Of a stretch of DNA of 15,844 bases, positions 1 to 7,197 are shown piece by piece (position 1 is the first letter of the stretch; every line of letters starts with the position of its first letter). The translations under genes and the position numbers were made by a program. Below the pieces are notes generated by a model. That model searched no databases. It was not told the DNA's origin and saw only the letters and a list, made by a program, of their open reading frames with translations. The DNA is from an uncultured Anaerococcus sp. (GTDB lineage: Bacteria > Bacillota > Clostridia > Tissierellales > Peptoniphilaceae): the NCBI GenBank assembly GCA_902465755.1, contig CABQOK010000009.1:1-15844 (forward strand), in the 5' to 3' direction.

Positions 1-78
1 GATTGCAAGAACATACAAGAGGATAGCAGATACTAAACTCGTTACAAATTCCATCAATTCAAATTTTTTCAAATTCAT
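1..78 (-). CDS. Start of an unknown membrane protein (partial, cut by window edge)
   Basis: The reading frame starts with ATG at 78, one base after the TAA stop of sufU, and stays open for 26 codons to the window edge. It is too short to appear as a full gene here. After a short charged start (MNLKKFELMEF) it turns hydrophobic (VTSLVSAILLYVLAI), which looks like a first membrane-spanning helix. A second ATG eight codons in is an alternative start. No strong ribosome binding site precedes either one, so expression would depend on coupling to sufU. The position suggests it is the last or a later member of the suf transcript. I do not recognise the family, and no function can be given from 26 residues. 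Confidence 0.45.
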   Translation of the reverse strand, partial: MNLKKFELMEFVTSLVSAILLYVLAI

Positions 79-79
79 C

Positions 80-499
80 TTAGATAGTTTGGTCAAGTGT
101 CTTCCATGATAGGAGGGCACACTTTACTCTTTGTGGCATGTTCTGGATGTTCTTGAAAGCTACCGCATCTTCTAGAAGCTCTAGCTCACTATCTTCTACA
201 TCTTCTCTTTTGATCATTCTTACGTAGATATCAGCAAGTTTTTTGGCTTCTTCCTTAGTCTTTCCAACTATAATATCACACATAACGCTAGTTGCAGCTT
301 GGCTTATTGCACAGCCATCTCCAGTGAAGGCTGCATCTTTTATGATATCTCCATCCATCTTTAATTGGAGGACGATCTCGTCCCCGCAGGATGGATTGTG
401 GCCTGGCTCTGTGATATCTGCATCTTCTAAGTCGTGTTTATTGGCTTGATTTCTTGAATGATCTAGTATTATTTGACTATAAATTTCTTCCATATTCAT
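80..499 (-). CDS. sufU: SufU, zinc-dependent sulfur acceptor of the SUF system
   Basis: A 139-residue protein of the NifU-N/IscU fold. In Firmicutes, SufU accepts the persulfide sulfur from the cysteine desulfurase SufS through a bound zinc ion and passes it to SufBCD in the cytoplasm. The expected zinc ligands are visible: Cys38 and Asp40 in NPSCGDE, Cys63 in GDGCAIS and Cys127 near the C-terminus in RVKCALLSW. An extra Cys74 is present. Length fits B. subtilis SufU (about 147). The ATG at 499 overlaps the sufS stop by one base (TAATG), and an AAGGTGA ribosome binding site lies about 10 bases upstream inside sufS. A second ATG two codons later is possible. It is the last recognised gene of the suf operon. 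Confidence 0.95.
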   Translation of the reverse strand: MNMEEIYSQIILDHSRNQANKHDLEDADITEPGHNPSCGDEIVLQLKMDGDIIKDAAFTGDGCAISQAATSVMCDIIVGKTKEEAKKLADIYVRMIKREDVEDSELELLEDAVAFKNIQNMPQRVKCALLSWKTLDQTI

Positions 500-1722
500 T
501 ATAGGCCCATCACCTTTCTTACATTCTTTAACTCTTTGGCAAAAATCTCTACCTCTTCTTTGGTATTGTATATAGAAAATGATGCTCTAGCTGTTGCAGA
601 TATACCTAGATATCCGTGAAGTGGCATAGCACAATGGTGGCCACTTCTTACAGCTATCCCCTTGCTATCAAGGATTGTAGCTATATCGTGTGGGTGGATG
701 TCTGTAAAGGTAAATGATATTACAGATCCCGCCTTTCCATTTGTCGGATAGAAGATTTTGATGTTTGGGATGTCCTTTATCAAATCATAGGCATAGGAAG
801 TTAATTCATGCTCATAGGCAAATATCTCATCCATGCCAATTTTTTCTACATACTCAATCGCAGCTTTTAATCCAAGGACTCCTCCTACATTTGGAGTTCC
901 AGCTTCAAATTTGATAGGTGGCTCTTGGAAAGTGGATTCTTGTTCATAGACATATTCTATCATATCTCCGCCGTAGTTGAAAGGCTCAAGCTTATCCAAA
1001 AGCTCGTATTTTCCGTAAAGGACCCCAATTCCCATAGGAGAGAACATCTTGTGTCCTGAAAATGCTAGGAAGTCACAATCTATATCCTTCACATCTGTCT
1101 TTACGTGAGGAATAAGTTGGGCTCCGTCTACTATTGATATAGCTCCTACTTCGTGGGCCCATTTAGTAATAAGCTTTGAATCGATAAGCTCTCCTGTAAC
1201 ATTGCTTGCTCCAGTTACAGAAACTATCTTAGTCTTCTCGTTGATTTTGCTTTTCAAATCATCATAATCTAAGCCGTAGTCATCATTTAGGTAGGCATAG
1301 ACTAGCTTTGCCCCAGTCTTTTTCGCTACCATTTGCCAAGGAACGAGATTTGCATGATGATCTAGGATTGTAATTAGAATCTCATCATCTTCTTTAAGCT
1401 TGTTTAGTCCATAAGAATAGGCCAGAAGGTTTAGGGCCTCTGTGGTTGATCTCGTAAATACAATCTCAGAAGATTTTCTAGCTCCTATGAAGTCTTTGAC
1501 AACTTCTCTAGTTTCTTCGTAAGCTTCTGTCGCCTTCCAGCTTAGATAGTGGGCTCCCCTGTGAGGGTTGGCGTTAAAATATCTGTAGTATTCGTCAACA
1601 GCATCTATCACATAGGCTGGCTTCTGGCTTGTCGCTCCTGTATCTAAGTAAATAACTTCTTTTCCCACCTTTTCGCTATCAAGGTAGGGAAAGTCAGCTC
1701 TAATTTTTTCTACATCAATCAT
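499..1722 (-). CDS. sufS: SufS, group II cysteine desulfurase
   Basis: A 407-residue PLP-dependent aminotransferase-fold enzyme that removes sulfur from cysteine, giving alanine and an enzyme persulfide that is handed to SufU for Fe-S cluster assembly. Seen in the sequence: PLP-binding Lys225 in SGHKMF, PLP-contacting His123 (LDHHAN), Asp199 and Gln202 (VDGAQ), active-site Cys364 in RSGHHCAMP, and the group II signatures FEAGTPN (272-278) and RASFSIYNT (379-387). Length is normal for SufS (about 406). The gene overlaps the end of sufD by four bases (ATGA) and sufU by one, so the two sulfur-transfer partners are translated in tandem. Nothing in the sequence suggests damage. Confidence 0.97.
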   Translation of the reverse strand: MIDVEKIRADFPYLDSEKVGKEVIYLDTGATSQKPAYVIDAVDEYYRYFNANPHRGAHYLSWKATEAYEETREVVKDFIGARKSSEIVFTRSTTEALNLLAYSYGLNKLKEDDEILITILDHHANLVPWQMVAKKTGAKLVYAYLNDDYGLDYDDLKSKINEKTKIVSVTGASNVTGELIDSKLITKWAHEVGAISIVDGAQLIPHVKTDVKDIDCDFLAFSGHKMFSPMGIGVLYGKYELLDKLEPFNYGGDMIEYVYEQESTFQEPPIKFEAGTPNVGGVLGLKAAIEYVEKIGMDEIFAYEHELTSYAYDLIKDIPNIKIFYPTNGKAGSVISFTFTDIHPHDIATILDSKGIAVRSGHHCAMPLHGYLGISATARASFSIYNTKEEVEIFAKELKNVRKVMGL

Positions 1723-2771
1723 AAATCATACCCCAGGTTCATTTGATGAACTTTCGCTCTGATCTTATCTCTCAAAGCTTCATCTTCGATATTATCAATA
1801 GCTGGAGCAAAGTTTGCTTCAAGCATCATAGCTTCGGCTTGTTTCTTGCTAAAACCACGGCTCATGATGTAAAATAGCATTTCCTTATTTAGTCTACCTA
1901 CGCTTGCTGCGTGATTTCCAGCAACTTCCCTTTCCTCGTTTAGAAGGATTGGGGCAGACTTGTTGATTACATCATCTGAAAGCATCATAGAATAGTCGCC
2001 TATTTTGCCGTCCGCCTTGTGGCAGCCTCTTCTTAGATCAACTACTCCCTTGAAGTTCTTCTCAGCCCTATCCTTTAGGGCACCATTGAACATACATTCT
2101 GAGTCAGTGTCAGTTCCAAAATGCTCGTTAGTAGCTAAAAGATCTAGGAAGTCATCTCCTTCTTTGAAGTAGACTCCCTTTTGGATAACCTTAGACCTAT
2201 CTCCTTTAAGGATATTGTCGATATTTACAAGGCTCTTGCCAGCTCCAACTTCTATATAAGTGATATCTAATATAGAATCTTCTGCAAGGTAAGTTCCAAT
2301 AGAGTTTAGGTTTGTAGCATCTTTTCCAAGATTTGTAACTACGACAATTTTGACATAGGAATTCTTATCAAGCTTAGCCCTAATTCTTGAATTAAGGAAG
2401 ATTTTTTCTGAACCATCATCGAAGATATTTATCAAAAATGATGACCTGCTAGCTTCACTCGCCTTGATATCGATGTTTGACACTAGGATATTGTCGTCTT
2501 TATTTAGGTCAAATTCGATATATTCTGTTTCTCTTTCTCCTTTAACATCAAAGTCATAGGATTTGTTCCTAAAATCTTCATTCTCTTTTTCGATTTTTTC
2601 AGAAATTCCGACCTTGTGGCCTGCAAAGGCTTCTTCGACTTCGCTTATGCCTGAAGAATCTTCTCTTTTGGATATTTCTTCAATATTTTCTATATTAACC
2701 TTATCTTCTTTTAAATAATTTAGTCCGAGACTTGCCCAAGTTGGCATTCTCATTTCGTTAATTCTTGCCAT
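1719..2771 (-). CDS. sufD: SufD, Fe-S assembly scaffold subunit
   Basis: A 350-residue SufB/SufD-family beta-helix protein. It pairs with SufB on a SufC dimer to form the scaffold that builds clusters. The N-terminal part (about 1-90) is charged and starts with the SufD-like MPTWASLGLN. The core beta-helix runs over about 95-270. The C-terminal helical part contains MLFYIMSRGFSKKQAEAMM (298-316), the SufC-docking segment. His287 in NHAASVGRLN matches the functional His360 of E. coli SufD, but the nearby Cys358 position appears to be Gly. The protein is shorter than E. coli SufD (423), as is common in Firmicutes. The ATG at 2771 overlaps the sufB TGA by one base and has AAGGAG 10 bases upstream. 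Confidence 0.93.
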   Translation of the reverse strand: MARINEMRMPTWASLGLNYLKEDKVNIENIEEISKREDSSGISEVEEAFAGHKVGISEKIEKENEDFRNKSYDFDVKGERETEYIEFDLNKDDNILVSNIDIKASEASRSSFLINIFDDGSEKIFLNSRIRAKLDKNSYVKIVVVTNLGKDATNLNSIGTYLAEDSILDITYIEVGAGKSLVNIDNILKGDRSKVIQKGVYFKEGDDFLDLLATNEHFGTDTDSECMFNGALKDRAEKNFKGVVDLRRGCHKADGKIGDYSMMLSDDVINKSAPILLNEEREVAGNHAASVGRLNKEMLFYIMSRGFSKKQAEAMMLEANFAPAIDNIEDEALRDKIRAKVHQMNLGYDL

Positions 2772-4183
2772 CAGCCGTTTGCTCCTTCCAATTCCATATC
2801 GATAAGACGATTCATCTCGACAGCATATTCTAGTGGAAGCTCTCTAGAAATTGGTTCAGCAAAACCTCTTACAATCATTGATTTAGCTTCTTCTTCAGGG
2901 ATTCCCCTACTCATTAGATAAAAGATTTGCCCTTGATCGATTGAGCCGATTTTGGCTTCGTGACCGCAATCTACATCGTCATTTCTTATATCTAATACAG
3001 GTATGGTATCTGATTGGGACTCTTCTGAAATCATTAGGTTCTCACAGTCTACTGTTGATCTAGAACCTGCTGAGTTTTTCTTCATCTGAACGAGAGATCT
3101 TGTCATACTCTTACCAGCACCTGCTGTAATTGATTTTGTAAGAGCAGTTGAATAAGTGTTTGGAGCAAGGTGAATCATTGAGCAACCATTGTCGATATAT
3201 TGGCCGTTGGATGCAAAAGTAATTCCTGTATATTCTGCACTAGCTCCTTCTCCTGCAAGAACGCTTGTTGGATAAAGCATAGAAACCTTAGATCCGAAAG
3301 AACCTGATACCCAAATCACCTTGCCGCCTTCTTGAACGATAGCTCTTTTGGTGTTTAGGTTATACATGTTCCTTGACCAGTTTTCTATAGTTGAAAATCT
3401 AACTTCAGCGTTTTTGCCGACAAAGATTTCTACAGATCCTGCGTGGAGGTTAACTACATTATATCTTGGGGCAGAACAACCTTCGATGAAGTGAACCTTA
3501 GCATTATCTTCTGCTATGATCATTGTATGCTCGAATTGTCCTGCTCCAGGGGCGTTTAGCCTGTAGTAGGATTGAAGAGGAATATCTACCTCAACTCCTT
3601 CTGGAACATAAATTAATGATCCTCCGCTCCATACAGCACCGTGAAGGGCTGCGTATTTGTGTAGAGTTGGAGGGATGGCCTTTTGGAAGTAGGCCTTTAC
3701 TATATCCTCATGTTCCCTAAGGGCTGATGAAAAGTCCATAAAGATTACCCCTTGATCAGATAGGTGTTTCTGGATTGAGTGATAAACTTCCTCACTATCG
3801 TATTGGGCACCAACACCTGCAAGAGACTCTTGCTCAGCTTGAGGTATTCCAAGTCTATCGAAGGTATCTCTGATCTCTTCTGGGAGGGCTTCCCAGTTGG
3901 ATTTCTTATCAGACTTTGGCTTTACATAAGTTGTGATATCATCCATGTTTAGCTCAGAAAGGTCTGGTCCCCAAGAAGGATTGTCGATCTTTTCAAAAAG
4001 AGCGAGAGACTTTAGTCTCCTTCTTCTCATCCAGTCTGGCTCATTTTTCTTCTTAGAAATCTCATTTACAATATCAGCATTTATACCCTTATCAGTTATA
4101 TCTGCATATTCAAATTCATTAAAGAAGTCGTAGTATCCTCTATCGAGCTCCTTTAATTGATCTTCAATATTAATTTCTTTCAT
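2771..4183 (-). CDS. sufB: SufB, Fe-S cluster scaffold protein
   Basis: A 470-residue SufB, the main scaffold of the SufBC2D complex. I place the start at ATG 4183, two bases below the sufC stop. A longer frame to TTG 4213 exists, but it would overlap sufC by 29 bases and add ten residues beyond the family's usual length of 465-470. Key residues, numbered from 4183: Cys406 in DCGHEA, equivalent to E. coli Cys405 at the SufB-SufD cluster interface; His408 in the same motif; and Cys236 in FIEGCSAP, matching Cys254 of E. coli. The C-terminal QIFYLMSRGIPEEEA is the SufC-docking helix. The GAGTGGGTG just before the start may serve as a weak ribosome binding site, so translation is probably coupled to sufC. 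Confidence 0.96.
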   Translation of the reverse strand: MKEINIEDQLKELDRGYYDFFNEFEYADITDKGINADIVNEISKKKNEPDWMRRRRLKSLALFEKIDNPSWGPDLSELNMDDITTYVKPKSDKKSNWEALPEEIRDTFDRLGIPQAEQESLAGVGAQYDSEEVYHSIQKHLSDQGVIFMDFSSALREHEDIVKAYFQKAIPPTLHKYAALHGAVWSGGSLIYVPEGVEVDIPLQSYYRLNAPGAGQFEHTMIIAEDNAKVHFIEGCSAPRYNVVNLHAGSVEIFVGKNAEVRFSTIENWSRNMYNLNTKRAIVQEGGKVIWVSGSFGSKVSMLYPTSVLAGEGASAEYTGITFASNGQYIDNGCSMIHLAPNTYSTALTKSITAGAGKSMTRSLVQMKKNSAGSRSTVDCENLMISEESQSDTIPVLDIRNDDVDCGHEAKIGSIDQGQIFYLMSRGIPEEEAKSMIVRGFAEPISRELPLEYAVEMNRLIDMELEGANG

Positions 4184-4184
4184 C

Positions 4185-4916
4185 TTACACCCACTCGTAT
4201 CCTTCTTTTTCAATCTTATCCATTAGGCTATCGTCGCCTGTCTCTTGGATCTTGCCGTCTTTTAGGATGTGTACATAGTCAGCCTTGATATTTGCAAGTA
4301 ACTCTCTGTGGTGAGTTATGATAACAACTGCATTATCTTCGCTTAAGAAGTCCTTGATTCCTTCGCTTACAATTCTTACAGCATCCACGTCAAGACCTGA
4401 ATCTGTCTCATCTAGGAGGGCAAGTTTTGGATTAAGCATCTTCATTTGAAGAATCTCTGATTTCTTTCTTTCACCACCAGAAAATCCTACGTTTACATAT
4501 CTTGTAGCGTAATCATCGGAAAGCTTTAGGTCTTTCATCTCTTTTGATAATTCCTTGTTAAAGGCAAGGATTGAAGGCTTCTTTCCTTCTCTTTGCTCTT
4601 TGGAAATTCTCAAAAAGTCATTAAGCTTTACTCCAGGAATCTCATCTGGGTGTTGGAAGCTCATGAAAATACCGCGTCTAGCTCTCTTATCTACTGATTC
4701 TTCAGTGATATCTTCTCCTTCAAAGAAGATCTTACCTTCTGTAACTTCATAAACAGGGTTGGCCATAATTGTATTCATTAAGGTTGACTTACCAGAACCA
4801 TTTGATCCCATTACAACGTGAACTTCACCCTTATTTATTTCTAAATCTATACCATCTAAAATCTTCTTATCTCCAACAGATACGTGAAGATCTTCTATCT
4901 TTAATAAATTAGTCAT
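4185..4916 (-). CDS. sufC: SufC, ATPase of the SUF scaffold complex
   Basis: A 243-residue ABC-type ATPase. SufC dimerises on ATP binding and drives the shape change in SufB-SufD needed for cluster assembly; it is soluble, not a transporter subunit. Visible motifs, numbered from ATG 4916: Walker A GSNGSGKST (37-45), ABC signature FSGGE (145-149), Walker B LALLDETDSGLD (165-176) and the H-loop His202 in ITHHRE. The DETDSGLD form is typical of SufC. A GTG at 4922 extends the frame by two codons, but it lies inside the AGAGGTG ribosome binding site that best serves the ATG at 4916, so I choose the ATG. It is the first gene of the suf operon, with a promoter about 40 bases upstream. Confidence 0.97.
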   Translation of the reverse strand: MTNLLKIEDLHVSVGDKKILDGIDLEINKGEVHVVMGSNGSGKSTLMNTIMANPVYEVTEGKIFFEGEDITEESVDKRARRGIFMSFQHPDEIPGVKLNDFLRISKEQREGKKPSILAFNKELSKEMKDLKLSDDYATRYVNVGFSGGERKKSEILQMKMLNPKLALLDETDSGLDVDAVRIVSEGIKDFLSEDNAVVIITHHRELLANIKADYVHILKDGKIQETGDDSLMDKIEKEGYEWV

Positions 4917-4953
4917 CTGCACCTCTTTTTTATTCTTTCAAAAATCTATTTAA

Positions 4954-4982
4954 AGTATACTCTTTTACTAGGGATTATACAA
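4954..4982 (-). promoter_or_regulatory. Predicted promoter of the suf operon
   Basis: Read on the minus strand: a -35-like TTGTAT (4982-4977), a 17-base spacer, and a -10 box TATACT (4959-4954). Transcription would begin near 4947 and give a leader of about 30 bases before sufC. The -10 is a 5/6 match; the -35 is weak (3/6), which fits a regulated promoter. A second TATAAT (4979-4974) overlaps the -35 but has no well-spaced partner. The -35 sits in the middle of the inverted repeat at 4970-4990. Confidence 0.55.
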
Positions 4983-4990
4983 CTATCCCT
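4970..4990. promoter_or_regulatory. Inverted repeat around the suf -35 box (candidate operator)
   Basis: AGGGAT (4970-4975), nine bases, then ATCCCT (4985-4990): a perfect 6-9-6 inverted repeat. The central nine bases contain the predicted -35 box of the suf promoter, so a dimeric protein bound here would block RNA polymerase. SUF operons in anaerobic Firmicutes are often controlled by Rrf2/IscR-type repressors, but I cannot match this repeat to a known consensus, so the regulator is unknown. Confidence 0.4.
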
Positions 4991-4998
4991 CTAATCAA

Positions 4999-5019
4999 TT
5001 TACCCTAAAGAAAGGTAAA
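4999..5019. repeat. Second 6-9-6 inverted repeat upstream of suf
   Basis: TTTACC (4999-5004), nine bases, then GGTAAA (5014-5019). It has the same 6-9-6 layout as the repeat at 4970-4990 but a different sequence, and lies just upstream of the predicted suf promoter. It may be a second binding site or chance in AT-rich DNA. Confidence 0.25.
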
Positions 5020-5106
5020 AATAAACATCTGAGATGAATCTTTGTAGGCTTAGATATATTTTCTAATTCTATAATTGAAAGTAATTCTTGTAGTATCTAA
5101 AATTAA

Positions 5107-5145
5107 ACACAAAAAAACGAGCTAAACTAATAGTTCGTTTTGTGT
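5107..5145 (-). terminator. Intrinsic terminator after ptsH
   Basis: In the minus-strand RNA, ACGAACUA and UAGCUCGU form an eight-position stem with one A-C mismatch and a six-base loop, followed by seven U. Flanking ACACAAAA and UGUGU extend the stem. It begins 11 bases below the ptsH stop and separates ptsH from the suf operon. The plus-strand form has a G-U pair in place of the mismatch but no facing gene. Confidence 0.75.
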
Positions 5146-5155
5146 AAAAGTATTA

Positions 5156-5422
5156 TTAATAATCTGCAAGCTTATTCTCAACTAAGTCAATGAGTGCACT
5201 TACAGCTTCATTTTCTGATTCACCGTCTGCTCTAATAACTATCTCATCGCCTTTAGAAGCACTCATGCTAAGAACTGACATGATAGACTTTGCATTGTAA
5301 CTTCTACCAGCTTTCTCTACTGTGATGTCACATGGGAACTTAACGGCTTGTCTGATAAAAATAGATGCTGGTCTAGCATGTAAACCTATTTCATTAGAAA
5401 GTGTTACTTTTTGTTCGTACAT
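5156..5422 (-). CDS. ptsH: HPr, phosphocarrier protein of the PTS
   Basis: An 88-residue HPr. It carries a phosphate on His15 from enzyme I to sugar-specific enzyme II proteins, and in Firmicutes it is also phosphorylated on Ser46 by HPr kinase to act as CcpA co-repressor. Both sites are present: His15 with Arg17 in GLHARPAS, and Ser46 in NAKSIMSVLSM. Length is standard (87-89). The ATG at 5422 has a perfect AGGAGG seven bases upstream. The gene stands alone between its own promoter and terminator; ptsI, its usual operon partner, is not in this window. With Ser46 kept, a regulatory role in catabolite control is plausible besides sugar transport. Confidence 0.95.
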   Translation of the reverse strand: MYEQKVTLSNEIGLHARPASIFIRQAVKFPCDITVEKAGRSYNAKSIMSVLSMSASKGDEIVIRADGESENEAVSALIDLVENKLADY

Positions 5423-5454
5423 AGGTACCTCCTTTTCTTTAATAATCTACTTAT

Positions 5455-5483
5455 ATGTTACTAGATAATCATTAAAAATGCAA
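5455..5483 (-). promoter_or_regulatory. Predicted promoter of ptsH
   Basis: On the minus strand, TTGCAT (5483-5478), a 17-base spacer and TAACAT (5460-5455), giving a leader of about 26 bases. Both boxes are moderate matches. The -35 is preceded by ACGT, so the segment CGTTTGCA resembles one half of a CcpA cre site; the other half is missing, so I do not call a cre. Confidence 0.45.
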
Positions 5484-5503
5484 ACGTTTTTTATCAGGTA
5501 AGC

Positions 5504-5520
5504 TAAATCGTCTAGATTTA
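5504..5520. repeat. Short inverted repeat upstream of the ptsH promoter
   Basis: TAAATC (5504-5509), five bases, GATTTA (5515-5520): a perfect 6-5-6 inverted repeat about 20 bases upstream of the ptsH -35 box. It could be an operator or chance in AT-rich sequence; no U-tract follows, so it is not a terminator. The rest of the 198-base spacer between the sigma gene and ptsH holds only the terminator and promoter listed separately. Confidence 0.2.
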
Positions 5521-5581
5521 AACTAATGATGGGTTTTTTTTACATGATTATTTAAAAGAAAATTTAGTATTTATAAAATTC

Positions 5582-5615
5582 TAAAAAAGTGGCCGAAAGT
5601 TTACTCTCTGCCACT
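5582..5615 (-). terminator. Strong intrinsic terminator after the sigma factor gene
   Basis: Minus-strand RNA: AGUGGC pairs with GCCACU, then after one A-G mismatch GAGAG pairs with CUUUC (one G-U), closing a small loop, and a run of six U follows. It starts five bases below the sigma gene stop and closes the gltX-to-sigma transcription unit. Confidence 0.85.
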
Positions 5616-5620
5616 CGATT

Positions 5621-6640
5621 TTATTCTTCTCTTTCAGAAAATTCTTTCAGTTTACCCAAGGCTTGATTTTCGATTTGTCTTATTCTCTCTCTAGATAAGT
5701 CGTATATTTTACCTATTTCTTCAAGGGTCTTAGGCTTTTCGTTATCTAGTCCATATCTAAAGATTATGATTTGTTTTTCCCTATCTGTTAGTTGGTCTAG
5801 GGCCTTTAGGAGGAAGTTTTCCATGTCTTTTTCTAAAATTAGCATATCGACTGGAGTTGACTCATCTCCTACCATATCCATAAGCTCATCACCTGTCGAA
5901 TCCTCACTGTCTAGGTTGATGTTAAGGGATGTGGAGTTTACTTGGTTTCTGTTGATTAGGAAAAGGTCGTCTGCTTGTTTTTTATCGATTCCTTCCTTTT
6001 CCAAAATCCTATAAAGTTCCTCATCACTTGCTTCTGGATTTGCCTTAAGAATTTGCTTAAGCTTGTTAAGCTTTAGGTATTTACCAGCAGGTATTCTTAT
6101 AGTGTGGCCTTCTTTGTTGATAGCCTTTCTTATAGCCTTATCAATCCACTTGTAGGCATAGGTTGTAAACTTATAACCTAGGGATAGGTCAAACTTTTCT
6201 GCCGCACGAATCATACCGAGCATACCTGATTGAACCAAGTCCTCTAGATCTAAGTCGTTTCCGTGAGATCTAAAGAAATATGAGGCCCTACTTCTAACAA
6301 GTCCCTGGTTTTTTTCCACAAGAGCTGCTAGGGCATTCTGATTTCCTATTTGGAATTGCTCCACTATTTGCTCATTCGTAAGATCAGATAACTCTATCAT
6401 ATCACGACGACTTATAGGCATAATTGAAGTTTTTGATACATTTTTATTTCTTTCTTCAAAGTCATCATCGTCTTCGTCGTCATCCACTTCATCTGATATA
6501 ATATCCATTATCTCATCTTTTTCTTCTTCTGTTAAACCTTCAAGAATTGAGATAATCTCCTCTTCGGTCAAGTCCTCTGAGTTGAGATACTCTTGTAATT
6601 TCTCTAGGGTTTTTTTGTCTTTTAAATTTATTTTATCCAT
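5621..6640 (-). CDS. RpoD-like sigma-70 family factor with altered region 2.4
   Basis: A 339-residue sigma-70 factor that would direct RNA polymerase to a promoter set. Numbering from ATG 6640 (GGTGAT ribosome binding site four bases upstream; ATG 6652 is possible but has no good site): an acidic N-terminal part with an Asp/Glu run (about 50-65) recalling region 1.1, region 2 (about 105-176), region 3 (about 180-255) and region 4 (about 276-336). Region 4.2 keeps the RERIRQIE residues that contact the -35 element. In region 2.4 the usual YATWWIRQAIT is replaced by YAYKWIDKAIR, so residues equal to E. coli W433, Q437 and T440 are Lys164, Lys168 and Arg171. It is therefore probably an alternative (group 2-like) factor, not the housekeeping one. 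It occupies the place of sigH in the Bacillus/Clostridium gene order but is much longer than SigH (about 218). Confidence 0.88.
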   Translation of the reverse strand: MDKINLKDKKTLEKLQEYLNSEDLTEEEIISILEGLTEEEKDEIMDIISDEVDDDEDDDDFEERNKNVSKTSIMPISRRDMIELSDLTNEQIVEQFQIGNQNALAALVEKNQGLVRSRASYFFRSHGNDLDLEDLVQSGMLGMIRAAEKFDLSLGYKFTTYAYKWIDKAIRKAINKEGHTIRIPAGKYLKLNKLKQILKANPEASDEELYRILEKEGIDKKQADDLFLINRNQVNSTSLNINLDSEDSTGDELMDMVGDESTPVDMLILEKDMENFLLKALDQLTDREKQIIIFRYGLDNEKPKTLEEIGKIYDLSRERIRQIENQALGKLKEFSEREE

Positions 6641-6666
6641 TTTATCACCCATTTGAATTTATTTAC

Positions 6667-7197
6667 CTAACTTTTATTTTCCAAATCTTCCTTTATTTTA
6701 TCAATCACATCAGAAAGCTTATCTGATATCGGGAAAGTTTTGAAGTTTTGGTTGAAGTCTTCTTTCCTTTTTCTTTTAATCTTTCCTCTCATAGTTACAA
6801 GGTCTTGTCTTAACTCAAGGGCCGTAACCCTGCTTGCTCCCTTGCTTGTAACCTGGGTTTGGATAGCGCCATCGTCAGTTACTACCTTGATATTATGATG
6901 CCTATTAGCCTTTGCGAGCTCTCTTTCTATGTAGGTATCAGCAGTCTGAAACCTTTTGGTAAATACAATCTTCATCCCATATTTTTCTATGATAGTTTCT
7001 TTTATCCTGTCGAGATTGTAGGCATCAAAGACTATTACAAGCTCCTCTCCAGATAGGGACTTATACTCTGCCATCTCTTCTATGAGTTTATCTCTTGCAT
7101 CCGCCAGGTCAATCCTACTGATTTCTTTAAGTTCACCCCATTTGTTTATGACATTGTAGCCATCAATGAAGGTTATGTTTTTCTTAGTTAAAGCCAT
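6667..7197 (-). CDS. rae1: Rae1/YacP-like NYN-domain ribosome-associated endoribonuclease
   Basis: A 176-residue NYN (PIN-like) domain protein of the YacP family. B. subtilis Rae1 enters the ribosomal A site and cuts certain mRNAs in a translation-dependent way. Acidic catalytic-type residues are visible: Asp12 in IDGYNVI, Asp58 in VFDAYN, Asp87 and Glu91 in TADTYIERE, and Asp108/Asp109 in VVTDDG. The C-terminal part (about 135-176) is basic, then charged and helical. The start at 7197 overlaps the end of rlmB by 14 bases and no other in-frame ATG lies near the conserved DGYN, so the start is fairly secure although the ribosome binding site is weak. Its place between rlmB and a sigma factor gene matches the Bacillus order and supports the assignment. 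Confidence 0.88.
   Translation of the reverse strand: MALTKKNITFIDGYNVINKWGELKEISRIDLADARDKLIEEMAEYKSLSGEELVIVFDAYNLDRIKETIIEKYGMKIVFTKRFQTADTYIERELAKANRHHNIKVVTDDGAIQTQVTSKGASRVTALELRQDLVTMRGKIKRKRKEDFNQNFKTFPISDKLSDVIDKIKEDLENKS

Noticed and set aside
5476..5497. Possible CcpA cre site near the ptsH -35 box
   Set aside because: Only the right half (CGTTTGCA) fits; the left half is a run of A instead of the required TG, so the site does not meet the cre consensus.
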